Shown one piece after another: positions 1 to 7,321 of a stretch of 64,000 nt of DNA. This DNA is from Myxococcus sp. RHSTA-1-4. GTDB lineage: Bacteria > Myxococcota > Myxococcia > Myxococcales > Myxococcaceae. The notes under the pieces were generated by a model. That model worked only from the letters and a program-made list of their open reading frames with translations. It did not search any database and was not told the origin of the DNA. Location: the NCBI RefSeq assembly GCF_020037125.1, contig NZ_JAIQDG010000011.1, positions 1 through 64,000 of the forward strand. Reading direction: 5' to 3'. Each line of letters starts with the position of its first letter. Positions within the stretch are counted from its first letter, which is position 1. The translations under genes were made by a program, and so were the position numbers.

Positions 1-2945
1 GCGTGGTGGAGGGAGTCGGTGCGCACGTCCTCGGAGGAGGGCACCACCCAGGCGACGAGCCAGGAGTCAGCGGGCCCGCGGCGCTGGACGGTGACGGCGG
101 CGGAGCGTACGCCGGGCAGGGAGGCCAGGGCGGCCTCCACCTCGCCCAGTTCCACGCGCATGCCTCGCACCTTCACCTGGAGGTCGGCGCGCGAGACGAA
201 CTGGAGCACGCCCATAGGCAACCAGCGTCCCAGGTCTCCGGAGCGGTACAGGCGCGCGCCGGGCTCGGAGCTGAAGGGGTGCGGCACGAAGCGCTCGGCG
301 GTGAGGTCCGGCCGGCCCACGTAGCCTCGGGCCACACCCAGGCCGCCCAGGTACAGCTCTCCCACCACACCCGGAGGCACGGGCTGGAGCGCATCATCCA
401 GCACGTACACCTCCATGTTCGCCTTGGGCGTGCCAATGGGCGTGAAGGTCCCGGCCGGGGGGCCGCTCAGGAAGTAGAGGCTCGCGATGTCCGAGCTCTC
501 GGTGGGGCCGTAGGCATCCGCCATGCGGCAGCCAGGGCAGCGCTCCATCCACTCGCGGCACAGCGCGGGCGGCACGGGCTCGCCGCCGAGCACCACCCAC
601 CGCATGTGCGGGAAGGTGCTGTCCGGGCTCGCGCCCTCCAGGATGCTCTGGAGCACGGAGGGCACCATCTCCATGACGGTGGCCCGGCTCTCCTCCAGCG
701 CCGCGGCCAGACGCGGCGAGTCCCTCACCACGTCGTCCTCGATGAGGTACGTGGTACCGCCGCCGGCCAGCGCGCCCAGCATCTGCCAGATGGAGATGTC
801 GAAGCTGAGCGCGGCGAGCTGCGCGACGGTGTCCCGCTCTCCCAGCCCCAGCGCCTCGCGCATGCCCAGCAGGTGGTTGAGCATGCCGCGGTGGTCCACC
901 ATGACGCCCTTGGGCGTGCCGGTGGAGCCGGAGGTGAACAGCACGTACGCGAGGCACTCCGGTGTGGCGCGCGGAGGCAGGCGCCCGGCGCCCTCCGCCT
1001 CCAGCCCGTCGAGCGACAGCACCCGGGGCCGGCGCTGTTCGGGCAGTTGTGCGAGGACCTCGGACAGCAGCGAGTCCACCGGGCCCAGCGGGAGGATGAA
1101 GGGCGCGCGGCTCTCCGCCAGCAGCGTGCCCAGTCGCGCGGCGGGAAGCTGCGCGTCCAGCGGGAGGTAGGCGGCGCCGGCCTTGTGCAGCGCCAGCAGC
1201 GCGCGCACGGTGGCCTCGCTTCTCCGGCCGAGCACCGCCACCACGGACTCCGGGCCGACGCCCTGGGCCACCAGCCGCCGCGCGGCGCGGTTGGTCCACG
1301 CCTCCAGTGCTCCGTACGTCCACCGCACGCCCCCCGCGGCGGCCAACGCCACGGAGTCGGGAGTGCGTGCGGCCTGCGCGGAGAAGTGCTCGTGGAAGGG
1401 GGCTTCCAGCGGGAAGGGCCGGCGCGGCGGGCAGGAGTCGCTCAGCACGCCGGCGCGCTCCGCGTCCGACAGCAGCGCCAGCGAGTCGATGCGCGTGCGG
1501 GGCGCGCTCAGCGCGTGGCCGAGCAACTGGAGGTAGTGGCCCAGCACCCGCCGGGCGCCGGACGCCTCGAAGAGCTCGGTGCTGTAGCGGGCGAAGAGCT
1601 CGAAGCCGGACGCGCTCTCGAAGAGCGTGAGGTGCAGGTCGAACTCACACGCGCCCGTGTCCAGCGGCACGTCGCGAGCGCCCAGGCCCGGGAAGGCGTC
1701 CAGGAGTGAGTGCTCCACCCGGTACAGGTCGAACATCACCTGGAACAGGGGCGACTGGCCCGGTCCCCGCTCCACGCCGAGGGACTGGACGAGGCGCTCG
1801 AAAGGCAGCTCCTGGTGGGCCAGCGCCTCCAGCGTGGTGCCACGCACCTGGGCCAGCAGCGCCGTGAAGGGCTCGTCCGCCGCCACGCGGGTGCGCAGCA
1901 CCACGGTGTTGACGAACAGGCCCACCAGCCCCTCGGTGGCTGGGTGGGTGCGGCCGGAGACAGGAGTGCCGACGCAGAAGTCGTCCTGGCGCGAGTAGCG
2001 ATACAGCAGCGCGGCGAACGCGGCGTACAGCACCATGAACGGCGTGACCTGGTGCTCGCGGCAGAAGGCGCGGAGGGACGCGGCAAGCGCGGGAGACAGC
2101 GCGAGCCGCTCCGTCAGCGCGCCCCGGTCCGAACGCAGGGCGGGCCGCGGCAGGTCCGTGGGCAGCTCCAGCCCCTGCGGTGCGCCCTCGAGCTGGCGCT
2201 TCCAGTACGCGAGCAGCTCCGGCTCATGCGCCGATGCCGCCGGAGTGTGCTGCCACGCCGCGACATCCGCGTACTCCAGAGGCAGCGGCTCCAGGACGGG
2301 GGCCTCGCCACGGGCGAGCGCGGAGTGAAGCACCCGCAGCTCGCGCATCAGCACGTTGTGGGAGGCGCCATCCATGACGAGGTGGTGGAACACCAGCGCC
2401 AGCACGTGCCGGCGCGGCGAGGCGCTCAGCAGGCGGAAGCGGTACAGCGGACCGCGCTCCAGGTCGAAGGGGCGCGAGGACTCCTCCCGCAGCCGTTGCT
2501 CCAGCCGCGCCATGTCCCCGGCCTCCTCCACCTCCAGCACGCGGGGCGGCACCTCGTGGGTGGAGACCGTGGGACGCCCGTCCACCGGAGGGAAGGCGGA
2601 GCGCAGCGCCCCGTGCCGCGCCAGCAGCGCGCGCAGGGCCGAGTCCAGCACTCCGGCGTCCACCGGGCCCTCCAGCTCCACCGCGAAGGGCACGACATAG
2701 GTCGCGGTGCCGGGCCGGAGCTGGTGCAGGAACCACATGCGCTCCTGAGCGGGGGACGGGACGGCGGGCGTGCCCGCGGCGCGCCGGGCGGGGCCCGCCA
2801 GCACGTTGCGCGGTGCTCCGGCGCCTTCCACGGGGCCAGTGGCGGGAGGCTGCCCGGCGTACGGAGCCTTGCGCTCCAGGAGCTGCCGCAGCAGCTCGCG
2901 CTTCGCCGCGGGGTCCTTGGGGTCGAGGTCGGAGCTCGAGGTCAT
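1..2945 (-). CDS. Non-ribosomal peptide synthetase, C-A module (3' end beyond window)
   Basis: Large minus-strand frame, open to the left edge, so the protein is C-terminally cut at about residue 981. After a 40-residue leader comes a condensation domain carrying the HHLVMDG active-site motif near residue 187. An adenylation domain follows: core A2 (KAGAAYLPLD) near 587, A3 (TSGSTGTPKG) near 670, A5 (YGPTE) near 808, A7 (YRSGD) near 898 and A8 (RGMRVELGE) near 922. By hand alignment to GrsA the specificity pocket reads D-I-W-E-V-G-A-D-I; I do not assign a substrate from this. The enzyme would activate an amino acid and condense it onto an upstream acyl or peptidyl donor in the cytoplasm. The ATG start lies 6 bp after the stop of the upstream barrel gene, so the two are probably cotranscribed. 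Carrier protein and later modules would lie left of the window. Confidence 0.95.
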   Translation of the reverse strand, partial: MTSSSDLDPKDPAAKRELLRQLLERKAPYAGQPPATGPVEGAGAPRNVLAGPARRAAGTPAVPSPAQERMWFLHQLRPGTATYVVPFAVELEGPVDAGVLDSALRALLARHGALRSAFPPVDGRPTVSTHEVPPRVLEVEEAGDMARLEQRLREESSRPFDLERGPLYRFRLLSASPRRHVLALVFHHLVMDGASHNVLMRELRVLHSALARGEAPVLEPLPLEYADVAAWQHTPAASAHEPELLAYWKRQLEGAPQGLELPTDLPRPALRSDRGALTERLALSPALAASLRAFCREHQVTPFMVLYAAFAALLYRYSRQDDFCVGTPVSGRTHPATEGLVGLFVNTVVLRTRVAADEPFTALLAQVRGTTLEALAHQELPFERLVQSLGVERGPGQSPLFQVMFDLYRVEHSLLDAFPGLGARDVPLDTGACEFDLHLTLFESASGFELFARYSTELFEASGARRVLGHYLQLLGHALSAPRTRIDSLALLSDAERAGVLSDSCPPRRPFPLEAPFHEHFSAQAARTPDSVALAAAGGVRWTYGALEAWTNRAARRLVAQGVGPESVVAVLGRRSEATVRALLALHKAGAAYLPLDAQLPAARLGTLLAESRAPFILPLGPVDSLLSEVLAQLPEQRRPRVLSLDGLEAEGAGRLPPRATPECLAYVLFTSGSTGTPKGVMVDHRGMLNHLLGMREALGLGERDTVAQLAALSFDISIWQMLGALAGGGTTYLIEDDVVRDSPRLAAALEESRATVMEMVPSVLQSILEGASPDSTFPHMRWVVLGGEPVPPALCREWMERCPGCRMADAYGPTESSDIASLYFLSGPPAGTFTPIGTPKANMEVYVLDDALQPVPPGVVGELYLGGLGVARGYVGRPDLTAERFVPHPFSSEPGARLYRSGDLGRWLPMGVLQFVSRADLQVKVRGMRVELGEVEAALASLPGVRSAAVTVQRRGPADSWLVAWVVPSSEDVRTDSLHH

Positions 2946-2951
2946 GGTGGG

Positions 2952-4886
2952 CTAGATGCGCATCAGGAGGCTGAGCCCGGCGCGAAAGACACCGAGCCCG
3001 GAGGGCGACGCGGACGGGTCCGCGGGGACGGATTCGAAGCGGAACTCGCTCCCGCGTTCTCCGTAGGGCACTTCGATGAAGGACTGGACGGTGATGGTCC
3101 GCGCGTCGAAGGGCGCGGCGCGGAAATCCAGCCGGGACAGATACGAGGCGTCCCGCACGTTGGCGAGCGTGGTGAGCGTCAGCGACAGCTCCGACAGCCC
3201 GCGGCGGCCGACGTTGAACTGTCCCATGGCGTAGTAGCGGCCGAAGAACAGGGGCCGGAAGTCGCCCTGTGTGCTCAGCCAGGGGAGGAAGGCCCGGTCG
3301 TCATAACCGAGCGGATTGTAGAAACCCTCCAGCCTGACGGTGGCGAGGTAGCGCTCGGCGAACTCGAACTGGGTGGAGACGCCGGCGCTGGCCAGCACCT
3401 TGCCGCCGTCGAGCTCGCGCTCCACGAAGCCGTCGCCCTCGCGCGCCCACAGCCGCGTGGAGGAGTCGCTCACCCAGGCCAGCTCGGCATTGAGGTCCAG
3501 CGGGCCGGCCCCCGTCGACACGTCCAGGCCGTACCGCGGCCGGCGCGACTGATGGAACACCGCCGAGGCGATGACCTCGCCCGGTCCCACCGCCATCTCC
3601 GCCCGCGCGCCGCCGCCGTAGCGCAGGCGGCGCGTGTCCGTGCCCGCGCCCTCCAGGTCCGCCGTGCCAATCAACGACAGGTTGGCGGCCATTGCCTCCC
3701 AGGGAAGCGACAGCTCGACCATGTCCACGCCGGTGCGCAGGTCCAGGTTGTTGAGCGGGTCCGGGTTGGGCGGCTGGAGGAAGTCGGTCGGGCTCCAGAC
3801 CTGGGAGCTGCCCCAGCGGACCTCCTGGCGTCCGGCGGTGACGTACAGGTGGCGCAGGACATCGAACTTCACCCAGAGCTGTCCCAGCACGGTGTCCGGG
3901 CCGCCGCCCTCTGTCTGGAGCGGGTCGTACGTGAGCCGCCCGAGGATGAACCCGCGGACGCGCGAGGAGGGCCGGCCGTCCAGGTAGATGTCCGCGAGGG
4001 CGGGGAAGCTGGGCTGGAGCGTGGTCTTCCGTTGCGCGCGCAGGCCCGTCACCTCGGCGCGCTGGTAGAAGAGGCCGCCCACCGCCAGCGGGTCCTGCTT
4101 CCTGTCGTTCCACGCCTCGTCGTCGCCGGACGCGCTCTCGGGCCCACCCCAGCCAGGAACGAGCGAGCCGTCCGTTCCCGTGGCGCTGGCCGCCGGAGCC
4201 TCCACCGGTGTCGCGAGGCCGTCACCCACGGCCACGGGCGCTGGCTGCGGAGCAACCGCCGGCGCGGAGGGCGCGTCCCCGTCCACCACCAGGGCCGTCG
4301 CGAGCCCCGAGGCATCCGAGGACGGCGGCACCGCGGCGGGTGTTACATCCGCGTCGCCCGTGGGCGCGGGGCGTGGCTCCTCGTCCACGCGTGGCGTGGC
4401 CCGCGTGTCCGGCGGCACCTCCGGCTTCACGTACACCACGCGCTGCACCCGCTGCGTGGAGTCCAGGAGCACGCTCAACCCGCGCGAGCGGTAGTGGAGC
4501 CACGTCCGCCGGGCCGGGCCCTTCGCGACCTCGTGACAGTCTCCGCTTCCGGTGGAGGCCGGCGCGCACTCCGGCCCATGCAGGGCCTCGATGCCGGCGC
4601 GCCGCATCGGACGCGTGGGCGTCACCTCGATGCGCCGCAGCCGGCCGTCGGCCGCGTCGAAGTGGAACCGGGCGCCACGCGTGCCGTCCGGGGCCTGCTT
4701 GCGCTGGTAGGTCAGGACGAACTCACTCTGCTCATGCACCTGCCGGCTGGGAGGGCCGAAGGCCAGGAGGACCTGCTGCAGCGTGGTGACGCCGGGCTCC
4801 GCGCCACCCCAGGACTCGGCGCGCGCGGTGTAACTCCAGAGCAGGCAGACCACGGCCGCGGTGCGAGCGAGGGGAGAGGAAGTCAT
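2952..4886 (-). CDS. Outer-membrane beta-barrel-like protein with BamE-like N-terminal region
   Basis: A 644-residue protein with a Sec signal peptide ending near residue 23 (ARA/ESW). Residues about 25-150 resemble the small SmpA/BamE-type fold (a PGVTTLQQVLLAFGPPS stretch, periodic basic and aromatic strands). Residues about 160-250 are a low-complexity Pro/Ala/Asp linker. The remaining 390 residues show alternating amphipathic strands, many Arg, Tyr and Gly, and phrases such as GRQEVRWGSSQVWSPTDFLQPPNPDPLNN, typical of DUF1302-type porin-like barrels; I split that phrase only to show its flavour and rely on the overall pattern. It is the first gene of a two-gene operon with the NRPS, an unusual partner, and might move a substrate or product across the outer membrane. 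Transport role is inference; the barrel call rests on pattern only. Confidence 0.65.
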   Translation of the reverse strand: MTSSPLARTAAVVCLLWSYTARAESWGGAEPGVTTLQQVLLAFGPPSRQVHEQSEFVLTYQRKQAPDGTRGARFHFDAADGRLRRIEVTPTRPMRRAGIEALHGPECAPASTGSGDCHEVAKGPARRTWLHYRSRGLSVLLDSTQRVQRVVYVKPEVPPDTRATPRVDEEPRPAPTGDADVTPAAVPPSSDASGLATALVVDGDAPSAPAVAPQPAPVAVGDGLATPVEAPAASATGTDGSLVPGWGGPESASGDDEAWNDRKQDPLAVGGLFYQRAEVTGLRAQRKTTLQPSFPALADIYLDGRPSSRVRGFILGRLTYDPLQTEGGGPDTVLGQLWVKFDVLRHLYVTAGRQEVRWGSSQVWSPTDFLQPPNPDPLNNLDLRTGVDMVELSLPWEAMAANLSLIGTADLEGAGTDTRRLRYGGGARAEMAVGPGEVIASAVFHQSRRPRYGLDVSTGAGPLDLNAELAWVSDSSTRLWAREGDGFVERELDGGKVLASAGVSTQFEFAERYLATVRLEGFYNPLGYDDRAFLPWLSTQGDFRPLFFGRYYAMGQFNVGRRGLSELSLTLTTLANVRDASYLSRLDFRAAPFDARTITVQSFIEVPYGERGSEFRFESVPADPSASPSGLGVFRAGLSLLMRI

Positions 4887-5071
4887 CAGGGGATGTGTCA
4901 GCGTATACGACCGGCTTCATCCGGGAAAATGCGTCACCCGGAGTGCCGTTGTCTGGTGGTGCGATGTGTCATTGGCTGTCCGTGATGTCCGACGTTGCCT
5001 GGCCGTGCATTGACAGCGCCCCCGGCTTGCCGTGAGCATCGACATCCCCCGCGTTCCTGAGAGGAAGCCTC

Positions 5072-5257
5072 ATGGCATCGGAAGAGAACGTGCAGTCGCA
5101 GGCCACGCCGTCCGAGCAGCCCATGTCTTCCGCCCCCCTGGCGACGGCCAGCGAGGCGGCGCCCGCCGCGGCCCCCGAGAAGCTCGACGAGATTGAGGAG
5201 ATCGACTTCCTCCTCGAGGAAATCGAGAGCAAGATCGCTCCGCTCGCGCTGGCGTGA
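5072..5257 (+). CDS. Small acidic peptide, candidate RiPP precursor
   Basis: Sixty-one residues starting at an ATG with a good ribosome-binding site (GAGAGGA, 7-9 bp upstream). Residues 1-36 are Ala/Ser/Pro/Gln rich and look disordered. Residues 37-54 form a Glu-rich amphipathic helix (KLDEIEEIDFLLEEIESK). The last seven residues are hydrophobic (IAPLALA). There is no Cys, no signal peptide and only one aromatic residue (Phe46). A disordered start, a conserved-looking helical leader and a short hydrophobic tail resemble a ribosomal peptide precursor. The stop codon overlaps the GTG start of the Rieske oxygenase by 4 bp, so translation is probably coupled, as for precursor and modifying-enzyme pairs. 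I do not recognise a named family. It could instead be a small partner subunit of the oxygenase. Confidence 0.7.
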   Translation: MASEENVQSQATPSEQPMSSAPLATASEAAPAAAPEKLDEIEEIDFLLEEIESKIAPLALA

Positions 5258-6261
5258 GCGCCGTGCGCTCCTACGTCGAGACCTTCTCCGCGTACTGGCA
5301 CCCCGTCGCATTTTCGCGGGAGCTGACGGAGCGTCCGCTGGCCGCGCGCCTGCTGGAGACGGACCTGGTGCTGTGGCGCACGGGGACCGGCGTGGCGGTG
5401 ACACATCGCCGGTGTGCCCACCGGGGCGCGGACCTCTCCGCGGGTGAGGTCACCCCGGATGGACTCCGTTGCGGCTTTCACGGCTGGGCCTATGGCGCGG
5501 ACGGGCGGTGCGTGCACGTGCCCTCGCAACCGGGCGTGCCCATCCCCGCGAGGGCGCGTGTCTCCTCCTTCCGCGCCACCGAGCGCTACGGCCTCATCTG
5601 GGTGTGTCTGGCGCCCGAGCCCGCGGCCCCGCTGCCGGAGTGGCCGGAGCTGGAGGACGGCAGCGTGGCCACCGTCGCGTTGCCGCACCTGGACTGGGAG
5701 GTCTCCGCGGGCCGCATGGTGGAGGTCGTCCTCGACGTGGCGCACCTGTCCTGGGTGCACCGGGGGACGTTCGGCAATCCGGAGCAGCAGGAGGTGCCTC
5801 CCTACGAGGTGGAGCGGCGGCCCGACGGCGTCCGGGCGCGCATCGTCTACCCCGCGCTCTCGCCCGCCGTGGACGGCGTGCCCGCCAGGGTGGACCGCAC
5901 CACGCTCACCTATGACGTGACGTATCCCTTCGCCGCGCGGTTGGCCTTCAAGCCCACGCTCTTCTACGTGCACACCGTCTACGCCATCGCCTCTCCGCTC
6001 TCGGAGGAGTCGATGCGCTGCTTCTACTTCTGCTCGTACCACCCGAGGCTGCAGAACCACTTTCCGGCGATGTTCGTGAAGAGCGAGCTGGCCATCCTCG
6101 AGCAGGACCGGCGCGTCCTGGAGGGGGTGCGTCCCCGGGCCCACCCGGTGGACTTCGCTGGAGAGGTCCACACGCCCGCGGACCGGCTGCCCGTCGAATA
6201 CCGGCGGGGCATCATCGCCCTGCGCATGGGCGCACCCGTGGACGCGCCCGCACCGGACTGA
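5254..6261 (+). CDS. Rieske non-haem iron oxygenase
   Basis: A 335-residue protein starting at GTG. The N-terminal Rieske domain has the [2Fe-2S] ligands C54-x-H56 and C73-x2-H76. The C-terminal catalytic domain has the mononuclear-iron motif D161-x2-H164-x4-H169, with D285 (in LEQDRRVLE) in the position of the third ligand in VanA-type O-demethylases and related hydroxylases. All metal ligands are present, so it should be active in the cytoplasm, using O2 and electrons from an external reductase; no ferredoxin or reductase gene is adjacent. It overlaps the upstream small peptide gene by 4 bp and is followed 8 bp later by a cytochrome c gene. The substrate could be that peptide, an NRPS product from the divergent operon, or a small molecule; this is unresolved. 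Confidence 0.92.
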   Translation: MSAVRSYVETFSAYWHPVAFSRELTERPLAARLLETDLVLWRTGTGVAVTHRRCAHRGADLSAGEVTPDGLRCGFHGWAYGADGRCVHVPSQPGVPIPARARVSSFRATERYGLIWVCLAPEPAAPLPEWPELEDGSVATVALPHLDWEVSAGRMVEVVLDVAHLSWVHRGTFGNPEQQEVPPYEVERRPDGVRARIVYPALSPAVDGVPARVDRTTLTYDVTYPFAARLAFKPTLFYVHTVYAIASPLSEESMRCFYFCSYHPRLQNHFPAMFVKSELAILEQDRRVLEGVRPRAHPVDFAGEVHTPADRLPVEYRRGIIALRMGAPVDAPAPD

Positions 6262-6269
6262 GGCCCTTC

Positions 6270-7211
6270 ATGCGCTCCTGGCTGTTCCTCCTGCTGACGC
6301 TGTGCGCCTGCAAGCGCGAGGCACCGCCGGCCGCTCCCGCCACGCCTCCGGCCACCGCCACCACCGCGAAGACGGCTCCCACCGCACCCGCCGTGTCCGC
6401 CGCGGCGCTGGAGCGCGGGCGCTACCTCGTGGAGCACGTGCTTGCGTGTGGCTCCTGCCACTCCGAGCGCGACTGGTCCCGCTACGGCGGTCCCGTCACG
6501 GGGGCCCCGCTGTCCGGCGCCTGCTGGGACGAGAGCTGGGAGCTGCCGGGCCGCGTCTGCGCGCCCAACATCACCTCGGACCCCGAGCACGGCATCGGCC
6601 GGTGGACGGACGAGGAGCTGATGCGCGCCCTGCGCGACGGCACCGGCCGGGACGGGAAGACGCTCTTCCCGCTGATGCCCTTCCTCCTCTACCGGGAGCT
6701 GTCGGACGCGGACGCCCGCGCGGTGATTGCGTGGCTGCGCCAGGTGCCCCCGTCGCCGCGCTCCGTGCCGCGCTCGGACATCCCTCCGGCCGTGTACGCG
6801 GAGTACCAGTCGCTCGCCTCACCGGTGAAGGGCGTCGTCCCGGAGCCCGCGGCGGACGCCGTCTCCCGCGGGCGCTATCTCGCCACCCTCGCGCAGTGCG
6901 CCGCGTGCCACGCGGGGGTGGACGAAGCGGGCACGCCCTACGCGGGTGGGCGCTCGCTGCCCACGCCCCGGGGGCCCGAGGTGGTCGCCAACCTGACGCC
7001 TCACGCCCGGGGGCTGGGAGGCGTGGACGAGGCGGCGTTCGTCGCCCGCTTCACCGCCTTCAAGGACCTGGCCCCGGCCCCCGCGACGTCCGCGCGCGTC
7101 AACAAGCTGTCCATGCCCTGGGTGTTCTTCGCCGGACTCACAGAGGACGACCTGCGAGCCCTATACCGCTACCTGCGCACCGTTCCCGCCGCCGCGCCAC
7201 CCGGCAGATGA
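6270..7211 (+). CDS. Dihaem c-type cytochrome lipoprotein
   Basis: A 313-residue exported lipoprotein: hydrophobic start, lipobox ending at Cys14 (LCAC), then an Ala/Pro/Thr linker to about residue 45. Two cytochrome c domains follow, with haem-binding motifs C60-x2-C63-H64 and C210-x2-C213-H214 and candidate Met axial ligands (PLMPF near 136, KLSMPW near 285). The layout resembles dihaem subunits of periplasmic alcohol or aldehyde dehydrogenases, with the domain phrase NITSDPEHGIGRW after the first haem. It sits 8 bp after the Rieske gene in the same operon. A periplasmic lipoprotein cannot donate directly to a cytoplasmic Rieske enzyme, so any functional link is indirect or through shared regulation. 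Confidence 0.93.
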   Translation: MRSWLFLLLTLCACKREAPPAAPATPPATATTAKTAPTAPAVSAAALERGRYLVEHVLACGSCHSERDWSRYGGPVTGAPLSGACWDESWELPGRVCAPNITSDPEHGIGRWTDEELMRALRDGTGRDGKTLFPLMPFLLYRELSDADARAVIAWLRQVPPSPRSVPRSDIPPAVYAEYQSLASPVKGVVPEPAADAVSRGRYLATLAQCAACHAGVDEAGTPYAGGRSLPTPRGPEVVANLTPHARGLGGVDEAAFVARFTAFKDLAPAPATSARVNKLSMPWVFFAGLTEDDLRALYRYLRTVPAAAPPGR

Positions 7212-7321
7212 CCTGATCTGGCGCCGCACGGGGACGGCCCGGTAGACTGCTCACCCGCTTCTCCTGAGACCCCCTCCGTCCCACCCCATGCCTCCCCGGT
7301 GTGGCCTGGACGCGTGTCCCC

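Noticed and set aside
1710..4985. 1091-codon open frame on the plus strand opposite the barrel and NRPS genes
   Set aside because: It is the antisense of two genes with clear domains; its product is Arg/Gly/His-rich with no motifs, an artefact of high GC.
4887..5071. TTGACA at about 5010 as a promoter of the peptide-Rieske operon
   Set aside because: No acceptable -10 box at 16-18 bp; sigma-54-like GG/GC spacing was also checked and does not fit.
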